A DNA stretch of 64,000 nt. Origin: Microbulbifer yueqingensis (GTDB lineage Bacteria; Pseudomonadota; Gammaproteobacteria; Pseudomonadales; Cellvibrionaceae). Each line of letters begins with the position of its first letter. Within the stretch, counting starts at the first letter, position 1. The position numbers were made by a program, and so were the translations under genes. Below, one piece after another: positions 1 to 7,103 of the stretch. Where the stretch lies: the NCBI RefSeq assembly GCF_900100355.1, contig NZ_FNFH01000001.1, positions 448,963-512,962 on the forward strand. The letters run 5' to 3'. The notes beneath the pieces are model-generated. The model had not been told where the DNA came from. It saw nothing but the letters and a program-made list of their open reading frames with translations, and did no database searches.

Positions 1-1
1 A

Positions 2-103
2 TCTGGTACCTCCGTCATTGTGCTGAGCAATTACCAGTTTTCCGACCCAGGAGAAATCAGCCTTGATCTTGCCAAGATACTGTTGACTGCCGAGGAGAGT
101 TGA
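2..103 (+). CDS. C-terminal end of a probable serine hydrolase (beta-lactamase-like), partial
   Basis: Only the last 33 codons are present and the gene enters from the left edge. The reading frame from base 2 ends at TGA 101-103. It reads as a beta-strand ending in VIVLSNYQF, followed by a helix (EISLDLAKILL). This pattern is usual at the C-terminus of penicillin-binding/beta-lactamase family serine hydrolases, where a V-V-L-S-N-Y strand precedes the last helix. No catalytic residues are inside the window, so the family call is an inference from this tail alone. Confidence 0.45.
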   Translation, partial: SGTSVIVLSNYQFSDPGEISLDLAKILLTAEES

Positions 104-175
104 GCGTACAAGCGGAAATAAATGGGGCCAGAATATGCAACAAGACTTCGATCCGGCTCCATCGATTCCTGCGCG

Positions 176-859
176 TCAGGCAGTCGTTTTCCTTGCCAGG
201 AAGATGGTATGTCGCGCGCCCTTGCCGGGTCGCTCGCGCACGGTCTTGACCTCGACGTCAAAGCCAGTCTTTCTCAGCCGGTGCACGTACAGGCTGTCGG
301 GCCCCGCCGACCACACTGCCAGCATGCCGCCCGGCGCCAGGCTCTCATAGATACAGCTGGTACCCTCCAGGGAGTACAGCCAGTTGTTGTCGCTGTGGGT
401 CAGCCCCTCGGGGCCGTTATCCACATCCAGCAGCACGGCATCGTAGTCACCCTCGGGCCCGTCCAGAAGTTCACGTACATCGCCGATATGCACTAAGCAG
501 CGGCCATCGTCCAGGGGCCGGCCGGCGCAGGCGCCCAGTGGGCCGCGATTCCACTCCACCACCTCGGGGATCAGGTCGGCGACAATGACCTCCGCACCGG
601 GCGGCAGCACCTCCAGGGCGGCGGCCAGGGTGTAGCCCATGCCCATGCCGCCCACCACCACGCGGGCGTTCCTGTGCTGCTTCAGGTGGGCGCAGCCCAG
701 CAGCGACAGTTCCCGCTCACTGTTGAAACGGCGGCTGTTCATCAGTTCGCCGCGGGGACCGGACAGGGAGATGGAGAACTCCTGGTCGCGCTGGCGCAGC
801 GTGAGTATGCCGCCGTTATTGGGGATCCGGGCAGTACCGAGTTCGATCCAGGGTTTCAT
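176..859 (-). CDS. Spermidine synthase-like protein (SAM-fold methyltransferase family)
   Basis: A 227-residue Rossmann-fold protein of the spermidine-synthase/methyltransferase superfamily. A glycine-rich nucleotide-binding loop, GGMGMGYT, lies at residues 70-77. An acidic strand end (VIVADL, 91-96) and the LLDVDNGP motif (143-150) are at the expected spacings. The N-terminal region with WIELGTARIP and ELMNSR matches the small beta-domain of bacterial spermidine-synthase-like proteins. I start at ATG 859 because an in-frame GTG at 937 would add a 26-residue tail with no family character; no clear ribosome site precedes 859. The substrate is unknown. Many members of this group are annotated as spermidine synthases without proof of polyamine activity, and no other polyamine gene is nearby. 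Confidence 0.75.
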   Translation of the reverse strand: MKPWIELGTARIPNNGGILTLRQRDQEFSISLSGPRGELMNSRRFNSERELSLLGCAHLKQHRNARVVVGGMGMGYTLAAALEVLPPGAEVIVADLIPEVVEWNRGPLGACAGRPLDDGRCLVHIGDVRELLDGPEGDYDAVLLDVDNGPEGLTHSDNNWLYSLEGTSCIYESLAPGGMLAVWSAGPDSLYVHRLRKTGFDVEVKTVRERPGKGARHTIFLARKTTA

Positions 860-954
860 GGGGTGTGCTCGCTGTAGGAGGGTGGGGATACGGCGGGCAA
901 TGTAGCATAAAGCCTCGCCCCTATGGTTAGCGGGCACATGGTTATGATGCCGCC

Positions 955-2814
955 CTACCCCTTCGACATACTACCGCCAGCCGGTAACGAGTCCTGTGCA
1001 GGCGCTTCCACCACCTCCTCCTCCGGCGTGATCAGGCTGGCGATCTGCCAGCCATCCCCCACATCAGGCTCCTGCGAGAGCGTGTAGAAATGGATCCTGC
1101 CCTCCGGATCCACGGCATAGAGTCGCGTAGCGCGGTTGCCGTAGGTTTCCCGGTAATCGTCGATGGTGAAGTCTTCTGTCAGGCCCGTGGTGCGGATCGC
1201 TGCCCCTCTCGCTACAAGGCTGGCCAGGCGGCCAAAGGTTGCCTTCTCGGAAAAGAGTTCCAGTGTCTTTGCGTATCGTTCCGATACCCGGTGGCTGGCG
1301 CGCCCCTCCTGTTCGCCGTAGCCGAGGCCCAGCACCGAGCCCTTGCCCAGCACATGCTCGAAGTGATAGGTGACCAGTGGGTTGAGCTGCCTGTAGGGAG
1401 ACAGCACCAGGACCTTGCCAACCGTGGACAGGTCCAGGGTCGTGCTGGCGTGCTCCGAGATCGGGTTACCGTAGTAGGTGGAGATGTTGTCCATACGCGC
1501 CTCCCGGATGGCATCCCAGTTGGTATCCGCAATGATGACGGGCACCTCCTTTTCCATCAGGTCCTTCGCCAGCATACGCGCGAACCTGTTGCCACCGAAG
1601 ATCAGGTAACCGGCGGGATAAGGGGCACGCACATCCAGCAGTTTGGCAATGCCCTTTGCGGTCAGGCTCTGCAGGACGACGGTGGCGATAATCACCAGGA
1701 ATACCATCGGCACCAGCAGTTCGGATTTTGGCAGCCCGAACGCATCCAGTTTCAGGGCGAACAGGGCGGATACCGCGGCGGCCACGATGCCCCGTGGCGC
1801 AATCCAGCTCAGCAGCGCCAGCTCGCGCCAATTCAATCCCGACCCGGGTGCGGACAGGAAGACAGACAACGGCCGGGCGACGAACATGATGGCCGCCAGC
1901 ACCAGCAGCGCGCCCCAGCCCAACTGGGTCAGCGTGGACAACTCCAGGCGTGCGGCGAGCAGGATGAACAGCGCCGAAATCAGCAGCACGCTGAGGGTTT
2001 CCTTGAACTCGAGGATATCGTCCACATCCAGGCCCTTCATGTTGGCCATCCAGATACCCATTACCGTCACCGTGAGCAGGCCCGATTCATGACTCATCAG
2101 GTCGGAAGCGGCGTATGCGCCCAGCATCAGGGTGAGCACCGCGGTATTGCGAAGGTAGTGCGGAATCCGGTTTTTCCTGAGCAGGACGCCAAGGCAATAC
2201 CCCACCAGTGAGCCAAGCCCGAAGCCGATCGCCACTACCTTCAGGAAAATGATGAATGTATGCTCGAATGCACCCTGTGCGGCAACGACATACTCGTACA
2301 CCAGCACCGCAAGCAGTGCGCCGATGGGGTCAATGACTATCCCTTCCCAGCGCAGGATATTGGCGATACGGCTATTTGGGCGCACTGTGCGCAGCATGGG
2401 CACGATGACGGTCGGTCCGGTAACCGTGACGATGGCACCGAAGAGCGCGGCCAGCTGCATGGGCATGCCGAGGAAATAGTAGGCGGCGGGCGTTGCAATC
2501 AGCCAGGTCACCAGCGCGCCCACTGTGCACAGGTTGCGTACCATGCTGCCGTGGCCGCCGAGGTCGGAAAGCTTGAGGGTCAGCGCTCCCTCGAAGAGGA
2601 TGATTGCGACCGCCAGTGAAACCAGGGGGAAAAGCAGGTCGCCGAACAGCGCATCGGGGTCGAGGATACCGGTCATCGGCCCCAGTGCCAGCCCGGCCAG
2701 GAGCAGGGGCAGGATCGCCGGCAGCTTGAGCCTGTATGCCAGGTACTGGCACGCTATCGAGACGATGCCCACCATCACCAGCAATGCCATTGGGTTGGTG
2801 ATGATTTGTTCCAT
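955..2814 (-). CDS. Cation/proton antiporter (CPA family) with TrkA-N-like C-terminal domain
   Basis: A 619-residue inner-membrane protein. Residues 1 to about 390 are a chain of hydrophobic helices typical of sodium(potassium)/proton exchangers, including the conserved TGPTVIVPML and WEGIVIDPIGA stretches around residues 130-165. In that core the acidic DP pair is the usual ion-binding site. Residues about 400-520 form a soluble Rossmann-like unit beginning YLIFGGNRFARMLAKDL, as in TrkA-N/KefC nucleotide-sensing domains, followed by a TrkA-C-like tail. The likely job is pH and monovalent-cation homeostasis gated by a nucleotide or redox ligand. The start ATG at 2814 opens the first membrane helix directly. 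It stands alone, with no accessory subunit beside it. Confidence 0.85.
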   Translation of the reverse strand: MEQIITNPMALLVMVGIVSIACQYLAYRLKLPAILPLLLAGLALGPMTGILDPDALFGDLLFPLVSLAVAIILFEGALTLKLSDLGGHGSMVRNLCTVGALVTWLIATPAAYYFLGMPMQLAALFGAIVTVTGPTVIVPMLRTVRPNSRIANILRWEGIVIDPIGALLAVLVYEYVVAAQGAFEHTFIIFLKVVAIGFGLGSLVGYCLGVLLRKNRIPHYLRNTAVLTLMLGAYAASDLMSHESGLLTVTVMGIWMANMKGLDVDDILEFKETLSVLLISALFILLAARLELSTLTQLGWGALLVLAAIMFVARPLSVFLSAPGSGLNWRELALLSWIAPRGIVAAAVSALFALKLDAFGLPKSELLVPMVFLVIIATVVLQSLTAKGIAKLLDVRAPYPAGYLIFGGNRFARMLAKDLMEKEVPVIIADTNWDAIREARMDNISTYYGNPISEHASTTLDLSTVGKVLVLSPYRQLNPLVTYHFEHVLGKGSVLGLGYGEQEGRASHRVSERYAKTLELFSEKATFGRLASLVARGAAIRTTGLTEDFTIDDYRETYGNRATRLYAVDPEGRIHFYTLSQEPDVGDGWQIASLITPEEEVVEAPAQDSLPAGGSMSKG

Positions 2815-3072
2815 AGTGCTGATGACCCGCTTGCGATGTGTATTTCAGCGCGAGAGTATAACTTAGTGAAGTTCGCCGGCAATTAAGCGGTCCGAGCCCG
2901 CTGATGCGCAAGACCACGTGCCAGTGACTGCTCGTCAACCGATCGCAAGCAGAGCTTTCCGTCCAGGATCGACGCAAGTGCAAACTTATGACGTAGAATA
3001 CCTGGCAGTTCCCGTGTTTCCATGTCGGGCTGTGACTGACATAAACCCACCTGGCAAAGCGATGGATACAAT

Positions 3073-3789
3073 ATGGACGAGATAAAACAAAAGATTGCGC
3101 TTTTCATCGATGCGGATAATGCCCCGGCGGGCAAGTTTGAAGACGTGCTGAGCGAGGTGGCGAAGTACGGCGTGGTTACGATTCGCAAGGCCTATGGTAA
3201 CTGGAAGTCCCCGACCCTCAAGGCATGGGAGGACCTGCTGCATGAGCACGCAATCCAGCCGGTGCAGCAATACGACTTGACCAAGGGCAAAAATGCTTCC
3301 GACATCGCCCTGGTTATCGATGCGATGGATGTGATGTACACCAAGGATATCGATGTGATGTGCTTCATCTCATCGGATTGTGACTTTACCCCGATGGTTA
3401 CCAGGGCACTGGCCGAAGGCAAGGTGGTGCTGGGCTTTGGCGAGCGCAAGACGCCGGCGCCCTTTGTGAACGCCTGCTCGAAGTTTCTCTTCCTCGATCA
3501 GTCGGAAGCCGCCAAGGAAAAGAGCGGTGAAAAACGGAAGAACATCAAGTCAGATGCAAAACTGATCACCCTGTTACGCCATGCCATCGAAGCCACAGAA
3601 GATGACGATGGCTGGGCCGAGCTCGGCGCCGTCGGATCCAACATATCCAACCGGACGTCATTCGACTGCCGCAATTATGGTTTCAAGAACCTGAGCAGCC
3701 TGTTCCGGGCCGTTGACCTGTTCGAGTTGAAGCGCGGCCAGGGCAAGTCCTACCTGGTAAGGGATATCAGGAGAAGCAAGAAGGCCTGA
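3073..3789 (+). CDS. NYN (PIN-like) domain protein with C-terminal OST-HTH/LOTUS domain
   Basis: A 238-residue LabA-type protein. The N-terminal NYN domain carries the acidic signatures of a metal-dependent RNase fold: FIDADN at 11-16, ASDIALVIDAMD around 75-86 and SSDCDFTPMV at 100-109. Residues about 160-235 look like an OST-HTH/LOTUS RNA-binding domain (DGWAELGAVGSNI, then NYGFKNLSSLF and LVRDIR). Together they suggest a small cytoplasmic RNA-processing or RNA-decay nuclease. The family is widespread but its targets are poorly known. It is a single-gene unit divergent from the antiporter, with no restriction or defence genes alongside. Confidence 0.85.
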   Translation: MDEIKQKIALFIDADNAPAGKFEDVLSEVAKYGVVTIRKAYGNWKSPTLKAWEDLLHEHAIQPVQQYDLTKGKNASDIALVIDAMDVMYTKDIDVMCFISSDCDFTPMVTRALAEGKVVLGFGERKTPAPFVNACSKFLFLDQSEAAKEKSGEKRKNIKSDAKLITLLRHAIEATEDDDGWAELGAVGSNISNRTSFDCRNYGFKNLSSLFRAVDLFELKRGQGKSYLVRDIRRSKKA

Positions 3790-3804
3790 CAGGGGCCAAG
3801 CCAC

Positions 3805-4029
3805 TCACTGCCCGTGCATTCTCTTCATATGCTCTTCCATGGGAGAAAAACCACTGATACCCATGAAAGTGCCGCCCACAAGGAACAGCAGCGCGAGGAT
3901 AAACACCCAGGTGGCCAGGATCTTCCCGAAGACGGCTGCTGCGCCTTCGGATCGAAGCGCGCAATACAATACCAGGTAGCCGAGCACAGCAAACAGGGTG
4001 GCGGGAAACAGGCTGGCGATAAATGACAT
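3805..4029 (-). CDS. Small membrane protein, two predicted transmembrane helices
   Basis: A 74-residue hydrophobic protein with helices near residues 2-22 (FIASLFPATLFAVLGYLVLY) and 38-55 (WVFILALLFLVGGTFMGI), and a charged MEEHMKRMHGQ tail. I prefer ATG 4029 to the in-frame ATG at 4044 because GGAG sits nine bases before the former. The protein family is not recognised. The opposite strand has an overlapping open frame, but it is hydrophilic and lacks any family character. Confidence 0.6.
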   Translation of the reverse strand: MSFIASLFPATLFAVLGYLVLYCALRSEGAAAVFGKILATWVFILALLFLVGGTFMGISGFSPMEEHMKRMHGQ

Positions 4030-4141
4030 ACCGTTAATCTCCATTCAGGCGCTTTCGCAGTGCTTGAAACCAGGCACTGGGCACATTTGGCGGCACTACG
4101 GGGAAGGAGGATGACATGCAAATGAACCAGGCCGGGGCGCC

Positions 4142-4393
4142 CTATTCGCCAGGTATGTCGCCGCCAAGCATGTGATCAGCCGCCTCGAGTACTTTACGGG
4201 CGGGCACCTTTCGCACCTTGTCAGCGAGCAGGATTGCCTCGCTTAACTCCTCGTCCGACAGGCCCGCTTTCTTCGCCTCCGGGATGTGATACTCGATGCA
4301 GGGGATACAATTGCTGCCCATTGCAGCGCCGATTGCGACCAGTTCATGCTCGCGCTGGCTGAGTTGCGCCATGGTAGTTTTCTCCTTCGTCAC
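4142..4393 (-). CDS. Small carboxymuconolactone decarboxylase/AhpD-like protein
   Basis: An 83-residue all-helical protein with the CxxC-x3-H signature of the AhpD-like fold: C29, C32 and H36 in NCIPCIEYH. The fold-typical EAKKAGLSDEEL and AILLADKVRKVP helices follow. Family members are thiol peroxidase partners or decarboxylases; the CxxC pair here suggests disulfide redox chemistry. An in-frame ATG at 4372 (MAQLSQRE) is an alternative start that would still keep all motifs. It lies downstream of the PilU-like gene on the same strand, but a roughly 200-base gap argues for its own promoter. Confidence 0.75.
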   Translation of the reverse strand: MTKEKTTMAQLSQREHELVAIGAAMGSNCIPCIEYHIPEAKKAGLSDEELSEAILLADKVRKVPARKVLEAADHMLGGDIPGE

Positions 4394-4415
4394 CCTGATC
4401 CCGATCCCACCTGCC

Positions 4416-4434
4416 CAGGGGCTTTCCGCCCCTG
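4416..4434. promoter_or_regulatory. Inverted repeat in the leader of the AhpD-like gene
   Basis: A perfect 7-base-pair stem (CAGGGGC / GCCCCTG) with a 5-base loop lies 23 bases before the AhpD-like gene. There is no T-run on either side, so it is not a convincing terminator. It could be an operator or a leader hairpin. Confidence 0.25.
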
Positions 4435-4589
4435 AGCCTTAGGAAAGACCGGGTTTGCCTGCCGGAGAGGAGGCCGCGACCTGAAATACGCCGCCCTCTT
4501 TCGACTTAGCGCGAAGTATAGACAGCGACCGGCCCGACAGGAGAAAAATGGCAGCTGGGGTAAATGACGGGCAGATCAACCCTGTGGCG

Positions 4590-5780
4590 CTAAAACTGCT
4601 CGGCTTCAGCGTCCTCTTGCTCGTCCAGCGCCTCCAGAGACAACTCGAGACCGGTACCAGTTTTCAGGCTGTTACTGCTTTCACCATCTGTTTCGGGTGT
4701 CGCAGCCTTGGGCTTTTTGCCCTCTTCGTAGAGCTTGATGCGCAGGCGCAGGTTGTTGGCGGAGTCGGCGTTGCGGATGGCATCCTCGTGGCTGATACGG
4801 CCTTCGACATAGAGCTTGAACAGTGCGCCATCGAAAGTCTGCATGCCGAGGTTCTCGGACTTCTCCATCATCTCCTTGATGGAGTGGAACTCACCCTTGA
4901 GGATCAGCTCGTTGATGGTCTGTGTTCCCAGCAGGATCTCTACCGCGGCACAGCGCTTGCCATCCACGGTGGGCACCAGGCGCTGGGACACGAAGGCGCG
5001 GATATTCTGTGACAGGCTCATCAGCAGCTGGGGCCGGCGCTCCTCGGGAAAGAAGTTCACAATACGGTCCAGCGCCTGGTTGGCGTTGTTGGCGTGCAGG
5101 GTGGAGATCGCCAGGTGGCCGGTCTCGGCAAAGGCGATCGCGTGCTCCATGGTCTCCCGGTCGCGGATCTCCCCGATCAGGATCACATCCGGCGCCTGGC
5201 GCAGGGTGTTCTTCAGGGCGGCGTGGAAGCTGCGGGTATCCACCCCCACCTCGCGCTGGTTGATCACGCTCTTCTTGTGCTTGTGCACATACTCCACCGG
5301 GTCCTCGATGGTGATGATGTGGCCACCGCTGTTGGTGTTGCGGTGGTCAATCAGCGCCGCCAGCGAGGTGGACTTGCCGGATCCGGTACCGCCCACGAAC
5401 AGCACCAGCCCCCGCTTTGCCATCACCACATCCTTGAGGATCGGCGGCAGCTTCAGGTCATCGAACTTGGGGATCTCGGTGACGATATTGCGGGCCACAA
5501 TGGAGACCTGGTTGCGCTGCCAGAAGATGTTGATCCGGAAGCGCCCCACACCGGGGATGGTCATCGCCAGGTTCATCTCCAGGTCGCGCTTGAACTCCGC
5601 CTGCTGGGCCTCGTCCATGATCTCCATGGCGATCTTCTCGATCTGGCCCGGGACCAGTGGCTCCTTGCCCAGGGGCTTCAGTACACCCTGGAACTTGGCA
5701 CAGGGAGGTGCGCCGGTGCTGAGGTAGAGGTCAGAGCCATCATTCTTGGCGAGTACACGGAGGTAGCCAGTAAAGTCCAT
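4590..5780 (-). CDS. pilU: PilT/PilU family type IV pilus retraction ATPase
   Basis: A 396-residue hexameric secretion-type ATPase that powers type IV pilus retraction at the inner membrane. Walker A GGTGSGKS is at 130-137, the aspartate box around HIITIEDPVEY at 154-164, Walker B VILIGE at 199-204, and the HLAISTLHANNA histidine box at 222-233. The preference for PilU over PilT rests on overall resemblance to PilU (EMNLAMTIPGVGRFRIN, REVGVDTRSFHAALKNTLRQAPDVI) and on a C-terminal acidic extension after residue 350. ATG 5780 (MDFTGYL) is chosen over 5810 because the family begins there and AGGA precedes it. Its usual partner pilT is not in the window, so the neighbourhood gives no further support. 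Confidence 0.88.
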   Translation of the reverse strand: MDFTGYLRVLAKNDGSDLYLSTGAPPCAKFQGVLKPLGKEPLVPGQIEKIAMEIMDEAQQAEFKRDLEMNLAMTIPGVGRFRINIFWQRNQVSIVARNIVTEIPKFDDLKLPPILKDVVMAKRGLVLFVGGTGSGKSTSLAALIDHRNTNSGGHIITIEDPVEYVHKHKKSVINQREVGVDTRSFHAALKNTLRQAPDVILIGEIRDRETMEHAIAFAETGHLAISTLHANNANQALDRIVNFFPEERRPQLLMSLSQNIRAFVSQRLVPTVDGKRCAAVEILLGTQTINELILKGEFHSIKEMMEKSENLGMQTFDGALFKLYVEGRISHEDAIRNADSANNLRLRIKLYEEGKKPKAATPETDGESSNSLKTGTGLELSLEALDEQEDAEAEQF

Positions 5781-6105
5781 CGATACATATCCTGCTGGCG
5801 CGAAAATCATTTTGTGAGCAGCTTATCGAAAACGGTGATAACTGGTAAAGCAAAAAATTTTTTGGGCTGGTCCTCCGCTGAATCAGTGAACAGAACCGAC
5901 TATGCACTGTAGAAAAAATCATCGCCTGTGCACGCGGGAAGCGCACAGGCATGGATGAACAGGCCCGCGCATCCCAGACAGTCCCGGGCTGTATGAATGG
6001 ATAGGTTTTGCGCGGACTCCCGGGCAGTGCAACACTTAAGGCGGAAGGTGCCGGGTATTGGTTGAGGCTCCTCGTCTCCCCGACCTAATTGCACAAGGAG
6101 ATCCA
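5781..6105. other. Intergenic region between divergent pilU and the DMT transporter gene
   Basis: About 325 bases without a supported gene. It should hold the divergent promoters of the two flanking genes. No hairpin terminator, repeat or recognisable operator was seen. Confidence 0.5.
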
Positions 6106-6984
6106 TTGGCTGGCGCGAGCGTGGTCCTCGTAGCCCTGGCAGCACTCTGCTGGGGCCTCTCCGGCGGGATCGGCGGCATGCTTATGGCCGCCGGCTGGAA
6201 CCCTTTCCTGGTTTCGTTTTTCCGCGGCGCCATAGGGTTGCTGTGCGTCCTGGCCTGGCTGGTCCTGCGCCCGGGGGGCAGCGGGCTGGCAAAGCCCTGG
6301 TTATGGTTCTGGGCGATCATTGCCGGCCTGGGTGTCGCAGGCAACTTTGCGTTTTATTTCGTCAGCATCGCCGAGGGCAGTGTCGCGGTTGCGGCGACAT
6401 TGATGTACAGCGCGCCGGCTATCGTCTACGGCGTATCTTTCGCATTCGGGCTCGAGAAACCCACCGCGTTTAAACTGGCCGCGATCGCCCTGGTGATGGC
6501 CGGCATCGTATTGCTGACACAGGTTTACGAAACCACTCCGGGCGGCATCACACCTGTCGGGGTAGGCGCGGGCCTGCTCGCCGGGCTGTCCTACGCGGTA
6601 TTCATTTTCGGGTTTAAATATGCGGCACCACACGGCAGCCCGCAGTCTGTCCTGTCAATCGCATTCACGGTGGTTGCCCTGGTGCTTATATGGCCGGGCG
6701 GTATCGACCGGGCCCTTGCCGCAGTGGACGCACCGGATTTTCCGCTGTTTGTGATACTGGGGATATTAGGCGCCGGATTGTCGTTCGTGCTTTATGTCAT
6801 TGGGCTGAAGCACGCCGCACCCACCATGGCTTCCATGGTGGCGCTGGTAGAACCGATTACCGCCTCCCTATTCGGTGTCCTGGTCCTGAATGAGAGCCTG
6901 GCTGCTCCACAGCTTGTTGGCATGGCCCTGATACTGGTGACCGTGACCGCGTTGGGTGTGCAATCGGGTGCCGAAAGAAAGTAA
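6106..6984 (+). CDS. EamA/DMT superfamily transporter
   Basis: A roughly 292-residue inner-membrane protein of the drug/metabolite transporter superfamily with two EamA repeats and about ten helices. Each repeat shows the classic pattern: ALCWGLSGGIGG near the start and EGSVAVAATLMYSAPAIVYG in repeat one, LAGLSYAVFIFGFKYAA and APTMASMVALVEPITASLFGVL in repeat two. The start is taken as TTG 6106 because AAGGAG lies five bases upstream; a frame open from 6058 lacks such a site. Members export amino acids, nucleosides or metabolites, but the substrate cannot be read from sequence. Confidence 0.85.
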   Translation: MAGASVVLVALAALCWGLSGGIGGMLMAAGWNPFLVSFFRGAIGLLCVLAWLVLRPGGSGLAKPWLWFWAIIAGLGVAGNFAFYFVSIAEGSVAVAATLMYSAPAIVYGVSFAFGLEKPTAFKLAAIALVMAGIVLLTQVYETTPGGITPVGVGAGLLAGLSYAVFIFGFKYAAPHGSPQSVLSIAFTVVALVLIWPGGIDRALAAVDAPDFPLFVILGILGAGLSFVLYVIGLKHAAPTMASMVALVEPITASLFGVLVLNESLAAPQLVGMALILVTVTALGVQSGAERK

Positions 6985-7103
6985 CCGGGAAGCAATCGGC
7001 TCGGGGTAAAACCCTGACCGGATTCCACTTCCGGCCCAGCCGCGACCCGCAGGCATCGAGAGAGTTCAGCCAATCAATACCTGCGGGTTCCCTGCCCCGG
7101 AAA

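Noticed and set aside
3814-4026. A 70-codon plus-strand frame overlapping the small membrane protein
   Set aside because: Hydrophilic, no motif; the minus-strand frame has two clear helices and a ribosome site.
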